From ZLKRG44 sp964555705 (GTDB lineage: Bacteria; Planctomycetota; Phycisphaerae; Phycisphaerales; SM1A02): a stretch of 64,000 nucleotides of DNA. Where the stretch lies: assembly GCA_964555705.1 (NCBI GenBank), contig CAZKTN010000002.1:62001-126000 (forward strand), read 5' to 3'. How positions within the stretch are numbered: the first letter of the stretch is position 1; each line of letters begins with the position of its first letter. The notes under the pieces are model-generated. The model worked only from the letters and a program-made list of their open reading frames with translations. It searched no databases and was not told the origin of the DNA. Position numbers and translations under genes: made by a program. Of this stretch, positions 44,641 through 52,488 are shown one piece after another.

Positions 44641-46764
44641 ATGCCTAGGCACCCCGCTGTAGAGACCGAAGAGCTGTCCAGACTTCTGCGCGAGGTCGCC
44701 GCAAACCTCTGGTGGGTGTGGCACGAGGAGGGATGGTCGCTGTTCCAGACCCTCGACCCCGCCGAGTGGCGCGCCACCAACCACAGCCCCATTGCGACCC
44801 TCGCGCGCACACCGCGCGCACGGCTCGATGCGCTCGCACATGACCCGATCTTCGTCAAGCGCGTGTACGACGCGCTTGCCGCGCGTCAGGCGTACCTCGA
44901 GGAGCGCGCGTGGTTCCAGCGGGGGGCCGCCGCACGGCTGCGCGGCCTGCGGATCGCCTACTTCTGCTCGGAGTACGCGCTGCACGAGTCAATGCAGCAG
45001 TACTCGGGGGGCCTCGGCGTGCTCGCCGGCGACCACCTCAAGAGCGCATCGGACCTCGGCATCCCGCTGTGCGGCGTGGGACTGCTGTACAGGCATGGCT
45101 ACTACGTGCAGCAGATGGCCCGCGACGGGCGCACGATGGTGCTCTACCCGACCTACGACTTCTCGCAGTGGCCCATCGAGGACCTCGGCATCTCCTTCGC
45201 GTGCCCGGTGGGCGATCGGCGCGTGAAGGTGCGCGTGTGGAAGATGTCCGTCGGCCGAGTGCCGCTCTACCTCCTTGACACCGACCTGAAGGCGAACGCG
45301 TCCGAGGACCGTGAGCTCACGGAGGGCCTCTACAAGGGAGAGCCGCTGCTGCGCCTGCGGCAGCAGGTGCTGCTCGGCGTGGGCGGCATGCTGGCGCTGC
45401 ATGCCGTCGGCGAGCGTCCGTCGGTGATCCACCTCAACGAGGGGCATGCGGCCTTCGCGGCGCTGCAGCGGGTGGCTGATCTTGTGCGTGCGGGGGCGCC
45501 CACGAGCGATGCGATCGATGCCGTTCGGCGCACCACAGTGTTCACCACGCACACCCCAGTGCCTGCCGGTCACGACCGCTACGACCCCGACACGGTCGCC
45601 GAGCAGCTGCATGCCGTCGGACGCATGGCGAAGATCCCGCCGGAGGAGCTCGTTGCGCTCGGCCGCGAGATGCCCACCAACGAGCGAGAGCCATTCTGCA
45701 TGACCGTGCTCGCGCTGCGGCTCTCAGGCCGGGCCAACGGAGTGTCCAAGCTGCACGGCGAAGTGTCGCGGCAGATGTGGACAGGCATGTACGGCGGCGA
45801 CGCGGCGCGTGTGCCGATCGGATCGATCACCAACGGCGTGCATCCCGGCACGTGGATCGACCCTGAGGCGGAGCGCTTCTGGCGCGCGGAGATCGGCCTC
45901 CGGCTCGACAAGCAGGCGCCCACGATGCCGGCGTGGTCTCGCGCCACGCGCACCGACCATGGCCGCTTCTGGCAGATGCGCCACCAGTTCCGCAGCCGGC
46001 TCATCCACTTCATCCGCGACCGCCTCGCGCTGCAGGCCAAGCGCCGCGGCGAGGGGCACGGTGCGGTCGCGGCGGCATACTCCGCGCTGAGTGGCGATGC
46101 GCTCACCATCTGCTTCGCGCGCCGCTTCGCCACGTACAAGCGGGCGCCGCTGATCTTCCATGACCCTGAGCGGCTTGCGCGCATCCTGTGCAACGCGAAG
46201 CGTCCCGTGCAGCTCGTGTTCGCCGGAAAGGCGCACCCTCGCGACGAGGGCGGCCAGGCGTACGCGCAGCGCATCCATGCGGCTGCGCGCGACCCGCGCT
46301 TCGGCGGCCACGTCGCCTTCATCGAGGAGTACGACATGCACGTGGGGCGCATGCTTACCTCAGGCTGCGACGTGTGGCTCAACACGCCACTGCGGCCCTA
46401 CGAGGCAAGCGGCACGAGCGGCATGAAGCCTCCGATGCATGGCGGCGTGAACGTGTCGATCCTCGACGGCTGGTGGCCTGAGGCGTGCGAGCATGGCACC
46501 AACGGATGGGCGATCACTGCCGCACACCAGCACCATGACCAGGATGCCCAGGATGATGCCGACGCGCAGGCGCTCTATCACCTGCTCGAGCGTGACGTGG
46601 TGCCCGCCTTCTACCAGCACGATGCCGATGGCCTGCCGCGGCGCTGGATCGAGATTGCGCTCGCCAGCGCCGCGACAGTGCCTCCGGTCTTCAGCACGCA
46701 CCGCATGGTGGCCCAGTACGCGAGGCAGATGTACGTGCCCGCGTATCGCGACCGCGGCGGCTGA
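44641..46764 (+). CDS. glgP: Alpha-glucan (glycogen/maltodextrin) phosphorylase
   Basis: A 707-residue GT35 enzyme of the shorter bacterial/archaeal class (TIGR02094-like) that releases glucose-1-phosphate from glucan chains. Evidence: IAYFCSEYALHESMQQYSGG and GGLGVLAGDHLKSASDLG near the N-terminus, HLNEGHAAFA, and the pyridoxal-phosphate block YEASGTSGMKPPMHGGVN with Lys596 as the likely PLP-binding lysine. ATG 44641 is the only start fitting the family opening. It sits beside malQ and the sugar importer, so degradation of imported or stored glucan is expected. The next gene is convergent, ending 9 bp later. Confidence 0.94.
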   Translation: MPRHPAVETEELSRLLREVAANLWWVWHEEGWSLFQTLDPAEWRATNHSPIATLARTPRARLDALAHDPIFVKRVYDALAARQAYLEERAWFQRGAAARLRGLRIAYFCSEYALHESMQQYSGGLGVLAGDHLKSASDLGIPLCGVGLLYRHGYYVQQMARDGRTMVLYPTYDFSQWPIEDLGISFACPVGDRRVKVRVWKMSVGRVPLYLLDTDLKANASEDRELTEGLYKGEPLLRLRQQVLLGVGGMLALHAVGERPSVIHLNEGHAAFAALQRVADLVRAGAPTSDAIDAVRRTTVFTTHTPVPAGHDRYDPDTVAEQLHAVGRMAKIPPEELVALGREMPTNEREPFCMTVLALRLSGRANGVSKLHGEVSRQMWTGMYGGDAARVPIGSITNGVHPGTWIDPEAERFWRAEIGLRLDKQAPTMPAWSRATRTDHGRFWQMRHQFRSRLIHFIRDRLALQAKRRGEGHGAVAAAYSALSGDALTICFARRFATYKRAPLIFHDPERLARILCNAKRPVQLVFAGKAHPRDEGGQAYAQRIHAAARDPRFGGHVAFIEEYDMHVGRMLTSGCDVWLNTPLRPYEASGTSGMKPPMHGGVNVSILDGWWPEACEHGTNGWAITAAHQHHDQDAQDDADAQALYHLLERDVVPAFYQHDADGLPRRWIEIALASAATVPPVFSTHRMVAQYARQMYVPAYRDRGG

Positions 46765-46773
46765 TTGAGTCCG

Positions 46774-47475
46774 CTACTTCCCTCCGTCGCGCCTCCTGCG
46801 GCGTCCGCCCACGAGCATTGCGCCCACTACGGCGAGGGCACCAGGCGCGGGCACGAGGTTGGCCTCGACCCACTCCTTGGCCGCATCGTGGTCCGCCTCG
46901 TCCATGCCGAGGTTGAACGCGATCCAGAACCGGTCGCTTGTGCCGTAGCCAACGCTCGAGACCCTGAAGCTGATCAGGTAGATGCCGGGCGTCGGGTCTG
47001 CGCCGGCAAGTCCGGCGAGCGTGAAGTCCGGGTGGGCGTGGAAGTCGTCGCCCACAAGGAACGAGAGCGAGCCGCCGCTTGAAGTGCCGATCGCCGAACC
47101 TCCGTACGCCACCGACATGCTCGACGCTGACGATGCGAACGCACTGCCGTTCCACGCCTGTAGCCCCGCATCAAGGTCGAGCGAGAACGTCAGTCCGTTG
47201 AGGCTCGAACGGATCCCCGGCTCGTCGATCGAGAAGGGGAAGTCAGGGTCCTCTCCGAGGTCGGCACCGAAGACGCGCCAGATCGGCGCATGGAGGACGT
47301 TCTCGTCATCATCCCAGGCGCCGATCTCGATGCGGCCATTCTGCGCCCACACGAACGGGTCGAGATGGCCACCTTCGGCGTGCGCGGCCGGCGCGACGAG
47401 CAACGTGGCGGACAGGGCTATGCCGGAGGCAACGAGCCGTGCGGCGAGGGTGTGGCTGTGTGAAGCAAGGGTCAT
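46774..47475 (-). CDS. Exported protein with PEP-CTERM-like tail
   Basis: A 233-residue protein with a signal peptide (to AAHA) and a beta-rich domain (GGHLDPFVWAQNGRIEIGAW, WRVFGADLGEDPDFPFSIDE, DRFWIAFNLGMDEADHDAA). The C-terminus VPAPGALAVVGAMLVGGRRRR has the P-x-P motif, hydrophobic helix and Arg cluster of a PEP-CTERM-type sorting signal, in the P-A-P-G form common in Phycisphaerae. Its main domain resembles that of the upstream neighbour, which ends in dockerin-like repeats instead. Some Zur-controlled cyanobacterial PEP-CTERM proteins look similar; that link is a guess. AGGAG lies 6 bp before ATG 47475. Confidence 0.8.
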   Translation of the reverse strand: MTLASHSHTLAARLVASGIALSATLLVAPAAHAEGGHLDPFVWAQNGRIEIGAWDDDENVLHAPIWRVFGADLGEDPDFPFSIDEPGIRSSLNGLTFSLDLDAGLQAWNGSAFASSASSMSVAYGGSAIGTSSGGSLSFLVGDDFHAHPDFTLAGLAGADPTPGIYLISFRVSSVGYGTSDRFWIAFNLGMDEADHDAAKEWVEANLVPAPGALAVVGAMLVGGRRRRRDGGK

Positions 47476-47552
47476 GGGAACTCCTTTCATGGAGCGTGTA
47501 GGGAAGTGAAAGGGGAAACGCACGGAAGGGAGGGGGAACTGGAACCCGCACG

Positions 47553-48380
47553 TCATGGGCACGAGCCCCATGCGGCGAGGACGGCGGCAAGGTCAACGCC
47601 ATCGACGGTGCCGTCGCCGCCGATGTCGCCTTGGCCCGCGCCGCCCCAGTTGGCGAGCAGCGCGGCAAGGTCAAGCCCGTCGACGGAGTCGTTGCCGTCA
47701 ATGTCTGCTGGGCACGAGCCAGAGATGGAATCTCGCACCCACTGCTCGGCGAGGGCGACGTCGGCGGCGCTTGCGCCCGCCGACATCACCACCCAGAACG
47801 GCTCGCTGTCGCCCACGGCGCTGTCGGTGCACCAGAGCGAGAGCTCCATCAGGTACACGCCGGTTGAGGGCGCGCTCGATCCGGCCGCGGGCTGCAGCGT
47901 CCATGAGATGTGGCGGTGCCAGCCTCCGTCGCCCTGCACGGCGAGCGAGAATCCGGTCACGGGCCCCGCGCCGCTCGTTGCGCTCAGCGAGATGAATGAC
48001 GCGCGCAGGCGCTCGCCGAGCAGCGGGTCCTGCGGGTGCGTGGGCACGAAGCTGTCGCCGGTCCAACGCTGCAGCGGCGCACGGAAGTCGAAGCCGATGC
48101 GCGCAGTCGTCGGGAACGTGCCCGACGCCGCATCGAATCCCGGGTTCTGCGTGAAGTTCGGCACGCCAGTGTCGCCGAACGTCGCGGTGAACACGCGCTC
48201 GGGCACGAGTGCGGATCCATCGATGAGGTTCGTGAGGATCTGGCCGTCAGCGCCGAGCGCCAGCCCGATATCGCCGGCATGCTGCGCATGCGCTGCGCCC
48301 GAGAGCGCAGCGGATGCCGCCGCGACAGCGATGGCCGTGCGTGCCCGCACCGCGGAGAGGGGGGAAAGCAGGTTGTGCAT
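47553..48380 (-). CDS. Exported protein with dockerin-like tail, paralogue of the PEP-CTERM-like neighbour
   Basis: A 275-residue protein with a signal peptide (to AHAQ) and a domain sharing the pattern of the next gene's product: DIGLALGADGQI, PGFDAASGTF, WHRHISWTLQP, SEPFWVVMSAGASAADVALAEQWV. The last 50 residues are two dockerin-like repeats (ADIDGNDSVDG...LLANWG, GDIGGDGTVDG...VLAAWG). It starts at ATG 48380, with AAGGA as ribosome binding site. It is probably co-transcribed with the gene before it and the pseudopilin genes upstream. The function of the shared domain is unknown to me. Confidence 0.8.
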   Translation of the reverse strand: MHNLLSPLSAVRARTAIAVAAASAALSGAAHAQHAGDIGLALGADGQILTNLIDGSALVPERVFTATFGDTGVPNFTQNPGFDAASGTFPTTARIGFDFRAPLQRWTGDSFVPTHPQDPLLGERLRASFISLSATSGAGPVTGFSLAVQGDGGWHRHISWTLQPAAGSSAPSTGVYLMELSLWCTDSAVGDSEPFWVVMSAGASAADVALAEQWVRDSISGSCPADIDGNDSVDGLDLAALLANWGGAGQGDIGGDGTVDGVDLAAVLAAWGSCP

Positions 48381-48460
48381 GTCTTTGTTCCTTGTGCGCA
48401 GCGCCGTTGATGGAGCGCTGGACTTGCGGGGCGGCGTTGCGTGCGCGCGTGCGCGCCGCG

Positions 48461-49222
48461 CTACCGGGCCCGCGGGTCGAACTTGTTTCGGTCGACGCTC
48501 TCGTACAGGGTCTCGAAGCGGACCGTCGCAACGTGGCCATCCACGAAGCTCCAGTCCGACTCCGATGCCGGCGACGGCTTCAGGCGATCGACTGCATTGA
48601 TCGCCACCTGCCGTGCCGCGACTGCGGCCACCTGCTCGGGCTGGCTGAGCGACGCCCAGTCCTCCACATGCGGATGGTCCGCGGTCGCGAAGTCGCCCTC
48701 CTCGGCCATGAGGAGGAAGCACACCGTGCTGGAGGGGTCCGGCACGCGCGAGAGCGCGTCCGCACCAGATCCGGCGCCATTCAGCGCCACCTCAGGCGAG
48801 TACCTGCGTGAGAGGTAGTTGTTCATCCCGTAGCTCGTGCGCCGGAAGACGCTGCCTGGCGCCACCGACGTCATGTCCTGCGGAGGCCACATCGAACTCC
48901 GGTCGAGCGGGCTGCGAAGCGCCAGCTCGCTGCCGACGTACGGCTGCAGCGTGTCCACGAAGGTGTCCGCATTGGGGTCGGCCATCCCGCCATGGGGCAG
49001 TGCAGCGTCCACGAACCGGTCCTTGAAGACGTTCATGTACGCAGCGTGCGCCTGCGAGAGGCTGCGGAGGTTCGACAGGTCCTGCGACACTATCGCGGCG
49101 CGGCGCGCCGACGAGACCGCGGGCATCACAAGCCCCACGAGCACCGCGACAAGGCCAACCACCACCAGCATCTCGACGATGGTGAAGGCGGGGCGCGCGC
49201 CGATCCTTGAGGGATCGCGCAT
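48461..49222 (-). CDS. Pseudopilin-like protein (H-X9-DG family), paralogue 1
   Basis: A 253-residue protein with a type IV pilin/type II secretion-type leader: Arg-rich start, then PAFTIVEMLVVVGLVAVLVG, where cleavage before Phe and the Glu at +5 fit prepilin peptidase substrates. The long globular part ends FVDGHVATVRFETLYESVDR, containing the DG of the H-X9-DG region common in planctomycete prepilins. About 60 percent by eye matches the paralogue at 49835-50629. ATG 49222 is used; ATG 49258 would add 12 residues. Confidence 0.8.
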   Translation of the reverse strand: MRDPSRIGARPAFTIVEMLVVVGLVAVLVGLVMPAVSSARRAAIVSQDLSNLRSLSQAHAAYMNVFKDRFVDAALPHGGMADPNADTFVDTLQPYVGSELALRSPLDRSSMWPPQDMTSVAPGSVFRRTSYGMNNYLSRRYSPEVALNGAGSGADALSRVPDPSSTVCFLLMAEEGDFATADHPHVEDWASLSQPEQVAAVAARQVAINAVDRLKPSPASESDWSFVDGHVATVRFETLYESVDRNKFDPRAR

Positions 49223-49367
49223 CGCGCGCGCAGTGCAGGATGTCGACAAAGACCGCATCGGAGGTCCCCGAGTGTGGACCGGCACGAGAGTGGGATCAGC
49301 GGATGGCTGCACGCTCCTGTCCCGAGGGATCAGTTGCCACGCAACAGCATCACGCGACGGCGGAATG

Positions 49368-49778
49368 TCAGGCTGCGGGCGGCGGCCGCGCACGCACCGA
49401 GGCGAGCGTGCGTGTGGCGGGCAATGCGCATGCGACGCCCGTCACGTCGCCAGCGGCACCCGTCGGGGCGGCCGCAAGCTCAGGCATCGCGATGTCGGAT
49501 GTCAGCGTCGTCAGAAGCTCGCACGTCGCGCAGTCGGCATCGTGACCGTGCGAATCACGCGAGTGACCGTGATCGGCGGGAGTTTCGCGCTCGCTCTCGC
49601 ACGAGTGCCCATGCGAGTGCCCGCATGGCGCCGCTGCGCGCTCCGCGTGCGCGAGACCTTCGTGCTGCGATGCGTGCTCTGGCGATGTCGCCACGTGCAC
49701 GGCCCGCAGTCCAGCGGAGCCCATCGACACCGCGAGCGCGGCGATGAGGGTCGCAAGGATGGTCCAGGTGCGTCGCAC
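49368..49778 (-). CDS. Exported His/Cys-rich small protein
   Basis: A 136-residue protein with an N-terminal hydrophobic export signal and a histidine-rich middle (HGHSCESERETPADHGHS, DSHGHDADCATCELL), giving several likely metal-binding clusters, including a C-x-x-C. The C-terminus RTLASVRARPPPAA resembles the R-x-P-P endings of small metal-related proteins such as DUF2946 members. The start is GTG 49778, with TACACT 9 nt ahead. Metal binding is inferred from composition; which metal is not known. Confidence 0.65.
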   Translation of the reverse strand: MRRTWTILATLIAALAVSMGSAGLRAVHVATSPEHASQHEGLAHAERAAAPCGHSHGHSCESERETPADHGHSRDSHGHDADCATCELLTTLTSDIAMPELAAAPTGAAGDVTGVACALPATRTLASVRARPPPAA

Positions 49779-49787
49779 GGGTGGACC

Positions 49788-49793
49788 AGTGTA
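49788..49793 (-). promoter_or_regulatory. -10-like TACACT, 9 nt before the His/Cys-rich gene
   Basis: On the minus strand TACACT is followed by nine bases and GTG 49778. A Fur/Zur-like half site lies just upstream of it (49830-49839). Confidence 0.35.
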
Positions 49794-49829
49794 GGACGCG
49801 GGTCCGTCAGGTCAACGCGAGTCGCGGCA

Positions 49830-49839
49830 AATCATTATC
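49830..49839 (-). promoter_or_regulatory. Partial Fur/Zur-like operator half site
   Basis: On the minus strand the sequence reads CGATAATGATTTGC. The left half matches six of seven bases of the 7-1-7 pattern TGATAAT-N-ATTATCA, but the right half is poor. It is A+T-rich in a G+C-rich region and lies about 37 bp upstream of the -10-like element of the His/Cys-rich gene, overlapping the stop of the pseudopilin gene. Weak evidence on its own. Confidence 0.22.
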
Positions 49840-50629
49840 GCGCCCGTGGGTCGAAGGCGTTCTTGTCCGCCGACTCGTACTGGCGCTCGAAGCGCACAGT
49901 GGCGGTGTGGCCGTCCACATAGCTGTAGTTCGACTCGGACGCCGGGGAAGGGCGCCGCCCGTCCGTTGCGGAGATCGCCATCATGGTCGCGGCAAGCGCC
50001 GCCACCTGGTCCGGGTTTGCCGCTACCCCCGCGAGCCGCTCGATGTGCGGATGATCCGCGGTCGCGAATGCGCCATCGTCAGCCATCAGCACGAAGCACA
50101 CCGTCGTCGAGTGGTCGGGCACGCGGGAGAGGCGGTCCGCTGGTGACGATGGCGCGACACCGCTCGGCGGCGTCTCGTCGAGCACCGGCGAAAAGCGACG
50201 CGAGAGGTAGTTGTTGAGCCCGTAGCTCGTGCGTCGCAGCGCGAGCCCTGCAGGCACTTCCGTCATGTCCATCGGTGCCCACGCCGCGCTTCGGTCGAGC
50301 GGGCTTCGCAGAACTAGCGCATCTCCCGCATATGGCTGCAGCGTCGTGATGAAGCTCTCCTCGAGCGGGTTCTCGATGCCGTCGTTCTCGGCGGGGTCGT
50401 CGGGGAGCGCGGCATCCGCAAAGCACTCCTTGAACACGTTCATGTATGCGGCATGCGACTGCGAGAGGCTGCGCAGGTTCGAGAGGTCCTTGCTGGTCGC
50501 GCTCGCACGGCGCGCCATCGAGATGCCGGGCAGCACCAGGCCCACCAGCACCGCGATCAGGCCGACCACGACGAGCATCTCCACGATCGTGAACCCACGC
50601 CGTGACCGATTCACACACGCTGAACTCAT
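49835..50629 (-). CDS. Pseudopilin-like protein (H-X9-DG family), paralogue 2
   Basis: A 264-residue protein with NRSRRGFTIVEMLVVVGLIA as class III leader and helix (cleavage after Gly). The body closely matches the paralogue at 48461-49222: DLSNLRSLSQSHAAYMNVFK, LRSPLDRS, RRTSYGLNNYLSRRFSP, FATADHPHIE and YVDGHTATVRFERQYESADK. It starts at ATG 50629; GTG 50638 is possible. TATCCT lies 10 nt before the ATG. It heads the minus-strand cluster down to 46774. Confidence 0.8.
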   Translation of the reverse strand: MSSACVNRSRRGFTIVEMLVVVGLIAVLVGLVLPGISMARRASATSKDLSNLRSLSQSHAAYMNVFKECFADAALPDDPAENDGIENPLEESFITTLQPYAGDALVLRSPLDRSAAWAPMDMTEVPAGLALRRTSYGLNNYLSRRFSPVLDETPPSGVAPSSPADRLSRVPDHSTTVCFVLMADDGAFATADHPHIERLAGVAANPDQVAALAATMMAISATDGRRPSPASESNYSYVDGHTATVRFERQYESADKNAFDPRAR

Positions 50630-50719
50630 TCTGAACACAAGGATATGTCCGCGCGCGGTGCCCGCATGGATCCATAATCCGACTCTGTGCAGGCACTTGC
50701 GAGCCGAATCTGCCCCGAT

Positions 50720-51532
50720 TCAGGCGTACTCGGCGGCCAGCAGGGCCAGAGAGGCCGCGTCCATTCGGTCGTCCTGCCGGATCTGGGCGAAGACTTCAAG
50801 CAGGTCCTCGACCCCCATTCGCCGCTTCTCGGCACCGCGCACATCGAGGTACACGCGTCCGCGGTGCATCGCGATCAGCCGGTCGCCCAGCGTGGCGGCC
50901 TGTGCCATCGAGTGCGTGACCATGATGGTCGTGGCCCTGTGCCGCGCGACGATCCGGCTCGTGAGCTGGATCACCTGGTCCGCGCTCCGCGGGTCAAGCG
51001 CCGCGGTGTGCTCATCAAGCAGCAGCACCTTCGGCGCCGTCGCGGTGGCCATCAGCAGCGTGATTGACTGACGCTGCCCGCCCGAGAGGAGTCCGATCGG
51101 GTCATCAAGCCGGTGCTCGAGGCCGAGACCGATCTCCGCGAGCATCTCACGCCACGCTGCACGGCGCGAACGCCGCAGCAGGGGAGCGAGCGTGCGGCGC
51201 GATCCGCGGCCCTCCGCGAGCGCAAGGTTTTCGGCGACCGTGAGCGACGGTGCACTGCCCGCATAGGGATCCTGGAACACGCGGCCGATGATGTGCGCTC
51301 GCCGGTGCTCGGGCCAGCGCGTGATGTCGGTGCCGTCAACCGTGATGGAGCCCCCGTCGAGCTCGAACGTGCCGGAGACCGCAGACTGCATCGTGCTCTT
51401 CCCCGACCCGTTGGTGCCGATCACGATCGTCCACGTGCCCGGCTCGAAGTCGAGCGTGACGCCGTCGAGCCCACGCACCTCGTTGTCGGTGCCTGCGTTG
51501 AAGGTCTTGCGGATGTCGTGCAGGTGCAGCAT
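50720..51532 (-). CDS. ABC importer ATPase (branched-chain/TrpXYZ-like type)
   Basis: A 270-residue ATPase: Walker A GTNGSGKST, Q-loop VFQDPYAGSAPS, signature LLSGGQRQS, Walker B KVLLLDEHTAALDPRSA, H-loop MVTHSMAQA. It pairs with the upstream permease, whose stop it overlaps by one base (TGATG at 51532), so coupling decides the start. The binding-protein type (PF04392-like) and this ATPase/permease pair are those of TrpXYZ-like amino-acid or small-molecule importers; the substrate is unknown. Confidence 0.9.
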   Translation of the reverse strand: MLHLHDIRKTFNAGTDNEVRGLDGVTLDFEPGTWTIVIGTNGSGKSTMQSAVSGTFELDGGSITVDGTDITRWPEHRRAHIIGRVFQDPYAGSAPSLTVAENLALAEGRGSRRTLAPLLRRSRRAAWREMLAEIGLGLEHRLDDPIGLLSGGQRQSITLLMATATAPKVLLLDEHTAALDPRSADQVIQLTSRIVARHRATTIMVTHSMAQAATLGDRLIAMHRGRVYLDVRGAEKRRMGVEDLLEVFAQIRQDDRMDAASLALLAAEYA

Positions 51533-52488
51533 CAGCGGGCCGCTCCCCACCTGAGCCTGCTGCCGGCGCGCGACATCAGGCCTGGCAGCACCAGCGCCGC
51601 AAGCACCACCACGGCCGTGATCAGCTTCAGGTTGTTGGGATCAAGTCCCATGCGCAGCGCGATCGCCACCAGCAGCCGGAACAGCACGGTGCCCATCACC
51701 GCGCCCACGATCAGCAGCCCGATGCCCGCGCCTGCGCCGACAAGCGTCTGCCCGATGATCACGCTCGCGAGCCCGAGCACGATGATGCCGATGCCCATCT
51801 GCGCGTCGGCGAACCCCTGGAGCTGCCCGAACACCGCGCCGCTCAGTGCGATGAGCGCGTTCGAGCATCCCATGCCGACCATCAGCGTGAAGCTTGTGCT
51901 TGTGCCGAGCGCGCGCAGCATGCGCGGGTTGTCGCCGGTGGCGCGCATCGCGGCGCCGATCTGCGTGCGGAGGAAGAGCCACAGTGCCGTGCCGATCACG
52001 GTGGCTAGCGTGGCGCCGAGGAGCGCCGTCGCGACATCGCCCGCAGGCACCGGCCGCCCCAGGATCGAGACCGTGTCGCCGCCGGCGAGCGACTCGACCG
52101 CACGCTCCCACGGCGTGAAGATCGTCTGCTTGCCGTAGAGGCCGATGTTGCTGCGTCCCATCACCATGAGGTTCACCGAGTAGAGCGCAGTCATCGTGAG
52201 GATGCCGGACAGCAGCACGTTCACGCGCAGGTACGCATGCACAATGCCTGTGCAGAGGCCCGCCGCGGCGCCCGCGCACGTCGCGATCGCGGTCGCGGTC
52301 CACGGCCCGACGGGCGTGCCCGCGATGCTGCCGTGATCGATGAGCGTTGCCGCCACGGCAGCACCCAGGGGGAAGCTCCCGTCCGCCGTGATGTCGGGGA
52401 AGTTGAGGATCCTGAAGCTCAGGAATACCCCGTAGGCGAGGATCGCCAGCGCAAGGGCGATCGCGATCGATGCGACAAGCACGCTCAT
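51532..52488 (-). CDS. ABC importer permease (branched-chain-like/TrpY type)
   Basis: A 318-residue permease of the BPD_transp_2 (LivH-like) family with about nine transmembrane helices. FRILNFPDITADGSFPLGAA is the characteristic N-terminal text of the TrpY/YufP-type subgroup, and AAMRATGDNPRMLRALG is the cytosolic coupling loop. The start ATG 52488 overlaps the STAS gene stop by ATGA and the protein's own stop overlaps the ATPase start. A single permease gene means a homodimer in the membrane. Confidence 0.9.
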   Translation of the reverse strand: MSVLVASIAIALALAILAYGVFLSFRILNFPDITADGSFPLGAAVAATLIDHGSIAGTPVGPWTATAIATCAGAAAGLCTGIVHAYLRVNVLLSGILTMTALYSVNLMVMGRSNIGLYGKQTIFTPWERAVESLAGGDTVSILGRPVPAGDVATALLGATLATVIGTALWLFLRTQIGAAMRATGDNPRMLRALGTSTSFTLMVGMGCSNALIALSGAVFGQLQGFADAQMGIGIIVLGLASVIIGQTLVGAGAGIGLLIVGAVMGTVLFRLLVAIALRMGLDPNNLKLITAVVVLAALVLPGLMSRAGSRLRWGAAR

